From assembly GCA_022508965.1 (NCBI GenBank), contig JAFLUD010000004.1, positions 1 to 46,931 of the forward strand: a DNA stretch of 46,931 nt, written 5' to 3'. Under the pieces are notes generated by a model, which was given only the letters and a program-made list of their open reading frames with translations, had not been told where the DNA came from and did no database searches. A program made the translations under genes and the position numbers. The stretch's first letter is position 1. Each line of letters starts with the position of its first letter. This stretch comes from Oscillospiraceae bacterium. Lineage in GTDB: Bacteria > Bacillota > Clostridia > Oscillospirales > Ruminococcaceae. Shown here one piece after another: positions 27,306-35,171 of this stretch.

Positions 27306-29015
27306 ATGGCGCCACCCGTAAAAAATCTACCCTTAGGTGAAATCCTCGTACAAAACGGATTTATCAGCGAAAGCCAGCTTCAGGACGCTCTTGTTAAGCA
27401 AACGCAAAGCGGCGGAAAGATGCTTGGCGACGTTATGCTGGAAATGGGACTCGTGTCCGAGACCCAGCTCGCACAGGCGCTTTCAATGCGTCTTAAGGTT
27501 CCGTTTGTCGATCTTTCGTCAATAAAGGTTGATACCGCCGCGGTAGGAAAGATACCCGAGAACATCGCGAAGGAAAAATTGGTATTTGCGTTCGCAATCA
27601 ACCACAACCGACTGATGGTCGCGACAAACGACCCGGTAAACTTCTATATCTTTGAGGACCTGAAGGTACAGACCGGTATGGAGGTCGTTCCTCAGATATC
27701 CACAAAGACCATGATCGAGGCTGCGATCAACAAGTTCTACTCCTCTCAGGCGATCGACAGCACGATGTCGGAGCTGGAAGACGAGGCGGGCAAGACAGGC
27801 GATCTCGCTCAGGATCTTGCTCAGGCGGAATCCGAGGGACGTATCGACAACGCGCCTATCGTAAAGCTCGTAAATATGATGGTAGAGACCGCCTTCAGAA
27901 TGGGCTGTACGGATATTCACATCGAGGCGTTCAAGGACAGGACCCGTATCCGCTTCAGAATCGACGGCGAGCTGGTAGAGCAGGACATGAAGATCCCGCC
28001 GTCCTTCCACAACTCGATAATTACCCGTATAAAGATCCTTGGCGGTATGAATATCGCCGAAAGACGTATCCCGCTTGACGGCCGTTTCGGAACGCGCATT
28101 GACGGCATCAACCTGGATATGCGTGTATCTACGATCCCCTGCGTATACGGCGAGAAATGCGTTATACGTTTGCTTTCCACCGCCGACGCTAAGGCTAAGA
28201 AGATCACCGAGCTTGGTATGACAGAGTATAACTACGAGATGTTCAAGCAGATAATCCGCTGCCCGAACGGAGTTATGCTGGTTACCGGACCTACCGGTTC
28301 CGGTAAATCCACGACGCTTTACGCGACGCTCGGCGAGCTTTCTCAGCCTAACGTAAACATCGTAACGGTTGAAGACCCTGTCGAAAAGAAAATCGACGGC
28401 ATAAATCAGTGTCAGATCAACGATAAGGCCGGTATGACCTTCGCGGCGGCGCTTCGTTCTATACTCCGTCAGGACCCGGATATCATAATGGTCGGTGAGA
28501 TCCGTGACGGTGAGACCGCCGATATCGCTATCCGCGCCGCTATCACGGGACACTTTGTGCTTTCCACGCTTCATACCAACGACGCGGCGTCCACTATCGT
28601 CCGTCTGGTAGATATGGGAGTAGCGCCCTACATGGTTGCGACCTCGGTCGTAGGGATCATCGCTCAGCGACTTGTAAAGCTGCTTTGCAACTCCTGCAAG
28701 GAGACCTTCACGCTTGAAGACCCCGATGAGCTGAAGCTGATGGGCAAAACAACGCCCACACAGATCTGCAGACCTCACCCGGGCGGATGCAAGGTTTGCC
28801 ACGGTGCGGCTTATTCGGGACGTACCGCGATCCACGAGATAATCGTTACCACGCCCGATATTAAGGAGCTTATTTCCTCGGGAGCTACCGCAGAGGAGAT
28901 AGGCGCGCAGGCTACCAAAAACGGCACCCGTCTGCTTCGTGACAACGTATCCCAAATGGTTCTCGCGGGCAAGACATCTATGGACGAACTTGTAAAGGCG
29001 ACTTATACCGTTTAA
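27306..29015 (+). CDS. pilB: Type IV pilus extension ATPase PilB
   Basis: MshEN-like N-terminus; Walker A TGPTGSGKSTTLYATL; Asp/His boxes; CNSCKE...CKVCHGAAYSGR tetracysteine. Confidence 0.95.
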   Translation: MAPPVKNLPLGEILVQNGFISESQLQDALVKQTQSGGKMLGDVMLEMGLVSETQLAQALSMRLKVPFVDLSSIKVDTAAVGKIPENIAKEKLVFAFAINHNRLMVATNDPVNFYIFEDLKVQTGMEVVPQISTKTMIEAAINKFYSSQAIDSTMSELEDEAGKTGDLAQDLAQAESEGRIDNAPIVKLVNMMVETAFRMGCTDIHIEAFKDRTRIRFRIDGELVEQDMKIPPSFHNSIITRIKILGGMNIAERRIPLDGRFGTRIDGINLDMRVSTIPCVYGEKCVIRLLSTADAKAKKITELGMTEYNYEMFKQIIRCPNGVMLVTGPTGSGKSTTLYATLGELSQPNVNIVTVEDPVEKKIDGINQCQINDKAGMTFAAALRSILRQDPDIIMVGEIRDGETADIAIRAAITGHFVLSTLHTNDAASTIVRLVDMGVAPYMVATSVVGIIAQRLVKLLCNSCKETFTLEDPDELKLMGKTTPTQICRPHPGGCKVCHGAAYSGRTAIHEIIVTTPDIKELISSGATAEEIGAQATKNGTRLLRDNVSQMVLAGKTSMDELVKATYTV

Positions 29016-29039
29016 TTAACGATAAAGGAGATTTTTAAA

Positions 29040-30128
29040 GTGGAACATACGAACAACATAATGGACATCAACAGAATTCTGGACGAGGCTCGCGACCTCG
29101 GCTGCTCGGACGTACACTTCACCGCGGGACTTCCGCCGATCGTTCGTCTGCACAGTGCCATCAGAAAGCTCTCGGGTTATCCCGACTGCACCGAGCCTAT
29201 CATTGTTAACATTATAAACCAGATCACTTCGATCAAGCACAAGAACCAGATCTCTAAGGGTCTCGACACCGACTTCTCGTATATGAGCGCAACCGGCTTC
29301 CGTCACAGAGTTAACGTGTACAGGCAGCGCGGCTATCACGCAATAGCCATCCGTCTGTTGCGTGACGATATTCCGACGCTTTCCGACCTTAATCTCCCCG
29401 CAACTTTGGGAGAATTTGCGCTCCACCCCCGCGGACTTGTGCTGGTTACGGGGCCTACGGGTTCGGGTAAGTCCACCACCCTCGCGGCAATGGTCGATCA
29501 CATCAACCGTCAGAAGAACTGCCACATCATAACCGTTGAGGATCCTATCGAGTATGTTCACACCCACAAGCAGGCAATGGTAAACCAGCGTGAGATCGGG
29601 CAGGACGTTGACAGCTTCGCAGGCTCGCTTCGTGCGGCGCTTCGTGAAGACCCCGATGTAATCCTCGTAGGAGAAATGCGTGACTTCGAGACTATCAACG
29701 CCGCAGTAACCGCCGCTGAAACGGGTCACTTGGTGCTTTCGACCCTGCATACGACAGGCGCCGCAGAAACGATAAACCGTATCATCGACGTTTATCCGCC
29801 GCACTCGCAGGGACAGATCCGCTCGCAGCTCGCAAGCTCGGTTGTCGGAATTATTTCCCAGACGCTGGTTCCCACATCCGACGGCAAGGGACGCTGCGCG
29901 GCGCTGGAGGTTCTGTGTTCCACCGACGCTGTAAGGTCGCAGATCCGTGAAGGAAAGATCTACCAGATCCCCTCTACGATTGCAACCGGTAAAAAGTCGG
30001 GAATGTTCACACTTGACCAAGACCTCGCGCGTCTCGTTCGCATGGGCAAGATAAACGACGCGGTTGCACGCGAGCGCTGCCAGGATTACGCCGAGTATAA
30101 GCGCTTCCTGGAGATGGGCGACGCCTAA
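29040..30128 (+). CDS. pilT: Type IV pilus retraction ATPase PilT
   Basis: GPTGSGKSTTLAAMVDHIN, ALREDPDVILVGEMRD, ETGHLVLSTLHTTGAAETINRIIDVYP. Confidence 0.95.
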   Translation: MEHTNNIMDINRILDEARDLGCSDVHFTAGLPPIVRLHSAIRKLSGYPDCTEPIIVNIINQITSIKHKNQISKGLDTDFSYMSATGFRHRVNVYRQRGYHAIAIRLLRDDIPTLSDLNLPATLGEFALHPRGLVLVTGPTGSGKSTTLAAMVDHINRQKNCHIITVEDPIEYVHTHKQAMVNQREIGQDVDSFAGSLRAALREDPDVILVGEMRDFETINAAVTAAETGHLVLSTLHTTGAAETINRIIDVYPPHSQGQIRSQLASSVVGIISQTLVPTSDGKGRCAALEVLCSTDAVRSQIREGKIYQIPSTIATGKKSGMFTLDQDLARLVRMGKINDAVARERCQDYAEYKRFLEMGDA

Positions 30129-30166
30129 AAAATTGGTCTTAAGGTTTTTGGGAAAGGGTAATTGTT

Positions 30167-30820
30167 ATGATCAAGATGATTCACAAACTAAAGTCAAAAA
30201 AAGGCTTTACGCTGGTAGAGCTTATCGTGGTAATTGCGATCATCGGAGTTCTCGCGGCAATACTGGTTCCTACTATGCTGGGAATGGTAACAAAATCTCG
30301 CGTTACCACCGCAAACAGCACCGCGGCTTCCATACAAAAATCCACAAACGCCTTTTTTGTACAGGCGGACGCTTCGGGCTACGGAATGAGACCCGGCGTG
30401 TACGACGAGTTCAAAATAAGGGTTTATGATAACGCCGGTGTTATCACATGGGAATGCTCCGCCGGTACAAGCAACCACTTCTTCTCCTCAAACGGCACAA
30501 AAATTGTCTGGGGAAACACGGGTACATTTCAGGCGGGATCCAGTCTTGCAGGCGTTACAGGCGGCGAATCGCGTTTGTGCGCGTATCTTTATGATGCCTT
30601 CCCGGATATAAAGCAGGCGGCGATCATTATCGTGGTAAGCAGCGGAAAGTGCACGCTTACGGCGTTTACAGAAGAGATCAACACTATTCTGCCCACTACT
30701 GAGTATCCGAACCCTGTAAACGGAATGCCCCCGGCGTCGTATGTCTGGAACGGAAAAACCGAAGGAATTTCCCCGGGAGGAATTATCGTCGGAACGGCTC
30801 CGGCGATCCCGATGAATTGA
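30167..30820 (+). CDS. Type IV prepilin (minor paralog of the next gene)
   Basis: KKGFTLVELIVVIAIIGVLAAILVPTMLGMVTKSRVT. Confidence 0.92.
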   Translation: MIKMIHKLKSKKGFTLVELIVVIAIIGVLAAILVPTMLGMVTKSRVTTANSTAASIQKSTNAFFVQADASGYGMRPGVYDEFKIRVYDNAGVITWECSAGTSNHFFSSNGTKIVWGNTGTFQAGSSLAGVTGGESRLCAYLYDAFPDIKQAAIIIVVSSGKCTLTAFTEEINTILPTTEYPNPVNGMPPASYVWNGKTEGISPGGIIVGTAPAIPMN

Positions 30821-30952
30821 TAAAATGTAACAGAAAGCGCGTTACATTCACAATGATAACGATTTCATTGTGATTGTGCACAAAAACATTCCACTTTTTT
30901 AAAAACTTATTCACAAAGTTGCGCCGTTGCCCGAAAAATTTAAGAAAAATCC

Positions 30953-30981
30953 TTGACAAATCAAGGCAAAGGCGATATAAT
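30953..30981 (+). promoter_or_regulatory. Consensus sigma-A promoter TTGACA-N17-TATAAT before the putative major pilin
   Basis: TTGACA 30953-30958, TATAAT 30976-30981. Confidence 0.9.
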
Positions 30982-30994
30982 TATATTACAGACA

Positions 30995-31044
30995 CGGAAA
31001 CGTCGTTTCCGAGCTGCAAAGGATATAACTCCGCTGGGGTTATA
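30995..31044 (+). promoter_or_regulatory. Structured 5' leader: two tandem hairpins
   Basis: CGGAAAC-GTC-GTTTCCG (30995-31011) and TATAACTCC-GCT-GGGGTTATA (31024-31044), between promoter and RBS. Confidence 0.75.
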
Positions 31045-31076
31045 CATAAAAAATTTTTTTCAAGGAGGTCTTTACT

Positions 31077-31754
31077 ATGATAAAGAAACTTCAGGCTCTC
31101 AAGGCCAAAAAGGGCTTCACGCTCGTTGAGTTGATCGTAGTTATCGCTATCATCGGCGTACTTGCTGCGATCCTCGTTCCCACCATGCTGGGCATGGTTA
31201 CCAAGTCCAGAGTTACTTCTGCTGACTCTACCGCTAAGTCCATCAAGGACAACATCCACTCTTTCCTGACCGACGCTGATACCGCTGGTTTCGGAATGAA
31301 GCGCGCTGCTGACAAGACCGATACACTGGTTATCCAGGTTGGCGTTACTGCCCCCAACGAGTGGCAGATCGACGGCATTACCACCACTAACTTCAACGGT
31401 TCCGGTTCTAAGGCTTGGACTGGTTCTACCACTGCTGTTAGAAAGCCCAACGATTCTTCCACCGGTCTGGGTTACACCGATCTGCTCGCTCTCCGTCTGG
31501 CTAACACCTTCCCGGATATGAAGCAGGCTTCCATCGTTGCAGTTATCAATGCAGGTTCTTGCGTATATGTAGCTTACACTGCTGATACTTCCGATGATAT
31601 CTCCGCTTCCGGTACTGGTGACGCTCCTGCGGTTACCATTGCATCTACCGGTGTTACCGTTCCTGCAGATGCTGCTTGGGATACGAAGACCGCTGGTATT
31701 TCCGGCACCAACGGCTACATCGTAGGTACTGCTCCTAAGATCGAGCTGTCATAA
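31077..31754 (+). CDS. Putative major type IV pilin
   Basis: KKGFTLVELIVVIAIIGVLAAILVPTMLGMVTKSRVTSADSTAKS; strong AAGGAGG RBS; strongly biased codon use. Confidence 0.93.
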   Translation: MIKKLQALKAKKGFTLVELIVVIAIIGVLAAILVPTMLGMVTKSRVTSADSTAKSIKDNIHSFLTDADTAGFGMKRAADKTDTLVIQVGVTAPNEWQIDGITTTNFNGSGSKAWTGSTTAVRKPNDSSTGLGYTDLLALRLANTFPDMKQASIVAVINAGSCVYVAYTADTSDDISASGTGDAPAVTIASTGVTVPADAAWDTKTAGISGTNGYIVGTAPKIELS

Positions 31755-31783
31755 TCGTAAGCTCTGACTTACAAGTCTAACTG

Positions 31784-31828
31784 ACACAATATTCCTCGGC
31801 GGCATCACGTCGCCGGGGAATTATGTGT
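31784..31828 (+). terminator. Terminator after the major pilin gene
   Basis: ACACAATATTCCTCGGCG...CGCCGGGGAATTATGTGT followed by ATTATTTT. Confidence 0.85.
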
Positions 31829-31838
31829 ATTATTTTAG

Positions 31839-31882
31839 AGATTTTGTTTTTGCGCCGTGAGAACCTCGCAAAAACAAAATCT
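31839..31882. repeat. Perfect 16-bp inverted repeat
   Basis: AGATTTTGTTTTTGCG-N12-CGCAAAAACAAAATCT, ends ~22 nt before the next prepilin ATG. Confidence 0.9.
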
Positions 31883-31904
31883 TTATCTAACGGAGGTTGG
31901 TTTT

Positions 31905-32681
31905 ATGATCAAATATCTTCAGTCCAAAAAGGGCTTTTCGCTTATCGAGCTTATCGTTGTTCTGGCGATAATCGCTGTTCTTATTGCGATCATCTTCCCG
32001 ATGATAACCAACGAAAGAGCAAGGATACGCGAAGCAAACAACACCGCCCGCGATTTCTACGCGGCTGTTCAGTCGGTGTTCACGAAATATTCTTCATACG
32101 ACGGACCGCTGTCGCCTTCCTACGCGGCAAACGGGGAGCTGGGAATATTGCGCCATTATCAGGAAATGGGCGGAAACTATCCGTTTGACAATTCAACGAC
32201 CCCGGATGATTTCCCCGAAACCACCAGCGTTTACCTCGAAATAGGCGTCAAGAACAACAAGTTCCTCTTCGTAAACGTGCTTTCAAAGGCGCTCTCTGTC
32301 TCCGGAAGCAACCAGGCCTTCTATGATCTGGTCACGAAGGACGCCGCCAACATGAGCACCGAGCTTGGGCGTCTCCTCGAATCCGAGCTTTTGGGGCGCA
32401 TCAACTACCTTGACGGCTTTTATTACGCGAAAATCACCTACACCGCGCCTTATGTGGGACTTGGCAGTAAAATGGAAGCAAGCACCGTAAAGGTTGCCTA
32501 TGCTCTGTATATGAAAAACGAGCTGCCCTTAGCCAGTGGAGGCTTCTCGACATACCAGATCAACAACCTCGTATTCGGCGCCGACAATAAGCTCTCAAAC
32601 GGCGAGATCTGCGGCTCCTGCGCGCCTTGGAACGAAGTCAGCCAGACATATCTTGGCTTGGCCGGAACAATGATCAGCTAA
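31905..32681 (+). CDS. Type IV prepilin-like protein
   Basis: KKGFSLIELIVVLAIIAVLIAIIFPMI; ATG 31905 after CGGAGG. Confidence 0.9.
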   Translation: MIKYLQSKKGFSLIELIVVLAIIAVLIAIIFPMITNERARIREANNTARDFYAAVQSVFTKYSSYDGPLSPSYAANGELGILRHYQEMGGNYPFDNSTTPDDFPETTSVYLEIGVKNNKFLFVNVLSKALSVSGSNQAFYDLVTKDAANMSTELGRLLESELLGRINYLDGFYYAKITYTAPYVGLGSKMEASTVKVAYALYMKNELPLASGGFSTYQINNLVFGADNKLSNGEICGSCAPWNEVSQTYLGLAGTMIS

Positions 32682-32687
32682 AACCGC

Positions 32688-32718
32688 AACACGCGCCCTA
32701 AAAAGCGCGTGTTTTTTT
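32688..32718 (+). terminator. Intrinsic terminator of the pilin operon
   Basis: AACACGCGC-CCTAAAAA-GCGCGTGTT followed by TTTTT. Confidence 0.95.
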
Positions 32719-32749
32719 GCATTTTTTCGCAAAAAATCGTATAGAAAGC

Positions 32750-32776
32750 TAAAGTTTCGTAAAACACTGCCGATAT
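32750..32776 (+). promoter_or_regulatory. Sigma-28 (FliA/SigD) promoter, TAAAGTTT-N11-GCCGATAT
   Basis: 15 of 16 positions match the FliA consensus TAAAGTTT-N11-GCCGATAA. Confidence 0.92.
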
Positions 32777-32832
32777 ATATTATAAGGGGTGAAATATGCC
32801 CATTTTAAAATCTATTTAAAGGAGGCAGCACT

Positions 32833-33099
32833 ATGGAGATTAAAGGAATTGGCGGAATGATTTCCACCTACAAAACAACAAAGGCACAAGCTCCCAAAAA
32901 GTCAAGTGCGGCCGTTTCCGCTAAAAACAATACCGACAGAGTAGAGTTTGGATTTGAAACAGCGCTCACCGCAGCAAAAGCGGCGATCGCGCAGGACGTT
33001 CGTTCCGACGCTTCTTTGCAGGGACTTCGTGAAGCGCAGAACACGGCACAGCAGGGAGTTGAAAGCGCCGATATCGCGGCACTGATTTTCATGGGGTGA
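32833..33099 (+). CDS. flgM: Divergent FlgM-like anti-sigma-28 factor
   Basis: NTDRVEFGFETALTAAKAAIAQD; first gene behind a sigma-28 promoter and before flgN-flgK-flgL. Confidence 0.65.
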   Translation: MEIKGIGGMISTYKTTKAQAPKKSSAAVSAKNNTDRVEFGFETALTAAKAAIAQDVRSDASLQGLREAQNTAQQGVESADIAALIFMG

Positions 33100-33103
33100 A
33101 ATT

Positions 33104-33586
33104 ATGGATAATCTGACCGCCGACGCAATTGTGAAATGTCTTGAGATCGATGTGGATTTTTATAGGGAACTTGCAGTGTTCCTGATGAAAAAGCACGCAA
33201 AGATCCTCGCAGACGACCTGGAATGGCTTACCGATTCCTTAAATGACGAGCAGGCTTTTCTGATGAAGAGCAGATCGCTTGAGGAAAAACGCCTGGAGCT
33301 GTTTCGGGGACTTCAGATCGACGATAAAAAGCTCTCGGAGCTTGCCGATGAGGCGCCGGAGGATTATCAGCCGAAAATAAGAATGCTGATCAGTCAGCTC
33401 ACGGAATTAGTCGAGAAGATCACCGAGCTGAACGAGCAGACCACCGAGGTCGTAAAGCGCAAGCTCGACAATCAAAAAGAATTTGTCACCCGCGCGGGAA
33501 TTCTCGAAAAACCGGAAACTTACAATAAAAACGCGTCTAAGGTTGCAGGCGGGCAGTCGTCCGCGACATCCTTCAGACATATCTAA
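33104..33586 (+). CDS. flgN: FlgN-like flagellar export chaperone
   Basis: All-helical ~160 aa immediately upstream of flgK. Confidence 0.75.
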   Translation: MDNLTADAIVKCLEIDVDFYRELAVFLMKKHAKILADDLEWLTDSLNDEQAFLMKSRSLEEKRLELFRGLQIDDKKLSELADEAPEDYQPKIRMLISQLTELVEKITELNEQTTEVVKRKLDNQKEFVTRAGILEKPETYNKNASKVAGGQSSATSFRHI

Positions 33587-33604
33587 GACAATTCAGGAGG
33601 AAAT

Positions 33605-35152
33605 ATGCGTCCTACATTTTTGGGTTTTGAAACACAAAAGCGCACCTTGATGCTTGCGCAGAAGAATATTGATATCGTCGGAAACAACATTTCCAACATC
33701 AATACCCCCGGATATACCAGACAGCGCGTAGACCTTTACGCGATGTACCTTTCCAGCAACAGAAACATCGACTGGTCTTCGAGGTCGAACTCGCTTGCTA
33801 TGGCGGGTCAGGGCGCGAACGCTTACGGCGTTTCGCAGATACGCGATATCTACATAGATAAGCGCTACCGCGAGAATGTTGCGGTAGAATCCGAGACCGC
33901 AAAGTCGGTGCAGATCCTCACCGATATCGAGGACGCGCTGGATAACTTTGAGACCGACGGCTTGCAGTGGTTCACGCAGCAGTTCTTCGACGCGCTTCAG
34001 GACTACTCCACAGAAAAGCCCGACAGCGTCGAGGCTGCCACGATAGCAAGAAACTCAGCGCTTAGCCTGTGCCGTCTGCTCAACGCCTACGACGAGGAGC
34101 TTAAGCGTATAGAGACCACTTATGTAAACGACCTTAAAGATACGCTCGATTATATCAACGGGCTGCTCGAGGACATGAACGTGCTCAACGACAAGATAGT
34201 CAAGGAGAAGTTCCACTATAACGAGGGCTACGATCCCAACGAGCTTTGCGACGAGATGAATCTCTATATCGACGAGCTTGCTACCTACGGAAACATCACC
34301 TTCTCGAGAAACGCCGACGGTTCTTATAACGTTGAGATGGGCGGAGTCAGGATCCTCGACGGCAAAGAGGGCAAGACCAACAGGATCCTTATGGAGGATT
34401 ACGATACGCACGGTCAGGCGATCCTTTTCTTCGAGAGCGGAGACCCGCTCAATATCAAGTCGGGCGAGCTTAAGAGCTTCTATGATATGATAAACGGAAA
34501 CGGCGTTTACGCTCAGGGTCACCAGAACGGCTCGTACGGCATCGCGTACTTCAAGTCCGCGATAAACGAGTTTGCGCGAACCATCGCGGATACCTTCAAC
34601 AAAGCGAATTACGGCGATATCGACGACTCGAGACTGATGTTCCAGTCGAACGTAGAGGGCGCGATAATTACCGCGGGCAATATCCGAGTTTCGGACGCCT
34701 GGATGAAGGACGCGACTATGATAGGTCAGAAGAGATTGCAGGATCCGCTGACGGGACTTTACTACTACGGCTACGACGAGGTCACTGATGAGACCGGCAA
34801 CGTAAACCTCCAGAACTCCAACGTTCTGTATTTGATCTCTCAGTTTGACAACCAGAATATCAAGTTTGGCAACTGCCACGACTTCCAGGGAAGCGTATAC
34901 GAGTATATCTCGTTCATTTCCAACAGATTGGCACAGACCATTCAGTATGAGGACAGCCGCTATCAGACCGCGGTGATCACAGTAAACGGACTGCTTGACG
35001 CGAGAGACTCTGTCTCCGCTCCGCAGATGGACGAAGAAGGCATCAATATGCTGAACTACCAGAAATGGTACAACGCTTCTTCAAGAATTGTAACTACTCT
35101 GGACGATATGCTAGACAAGCTGATAAACGGCACCGGCAGAGTCGGCCTGTAA
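33605..35152 (+). CDS. flgK: Flagellar hook-associated protein FlgK (HAP1)
   Basis: FLGFETQKRTLMLAQKNIDIVGNNISNINTPGYTRQRVDL and C-terminal EEGINMLNYQKWYNASSRIVTTLDDMLDKLING. Confidence 0.95.
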   Translation: MRPTFLGFETQKRTLMLAQKNIDIVGNNISNINTPGYTRQRVDLYAMYLSSNRNIDWSSRSNSLAMAGQGANAYGVSQIRDIYIDKRYRENVAVESETAKSVQILTDIEDALDNFETDGLQWFTQQFFDALQDYSTEKPDSVEAATIARNSALSLCRLLNAYDEELKRIETTYVNDLKDTLDYINGLLEDMNVLNDKIVKEKFHYNEGYDPNELCDEMNLYIDELATYGNITFSRNADGSYNVEMGGVRILDGKEGKTNRILMEDYDTHGQAILFFESGDPLNIKSGELKSFYDMINGNGVYAQGHQNGSYGIAYFKSAINEFARTIADTFNKANYGDIDDSRLMFQSNVEGAIITAGNIRVSDAWMKDATMIGQKRLQDPLTGLYYYGYDEVTDETGNVNLQNSNVLYLISQFDNQNIKFGNCHDFQGSVYEYISFISNRLAQTIQYEDSRYQTAVITVNGLLDARDSVSAPQMDEEGINMLNYQKWYNASSRIVTTLDDMLDKLINGTGRVGL

Positions 35153-35171
35153 TAATCGGAGGTAATAACTT

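Noticed and set aside
27519-28955. 478-aa minus-strand ORF antisense to pilB
   Set aside because: Shadow of the pilB frame; composition is typical of antisense translation.
29016-30020. 334-aa minus-strand ORF antisense to pilT
   Set aside because: Shadow ORF over an unambiguous PilT.
30995-31044. GEMM (c-di-GMP-I) riboswitch in the major-pilin leader
   Set aside because: A GCAAAG motif lies between two hairpins, but the first GCAAACC strand, the GNRA loop and receptor are missing and the region is too short for the full aptamer. Kept only as a structured leader.
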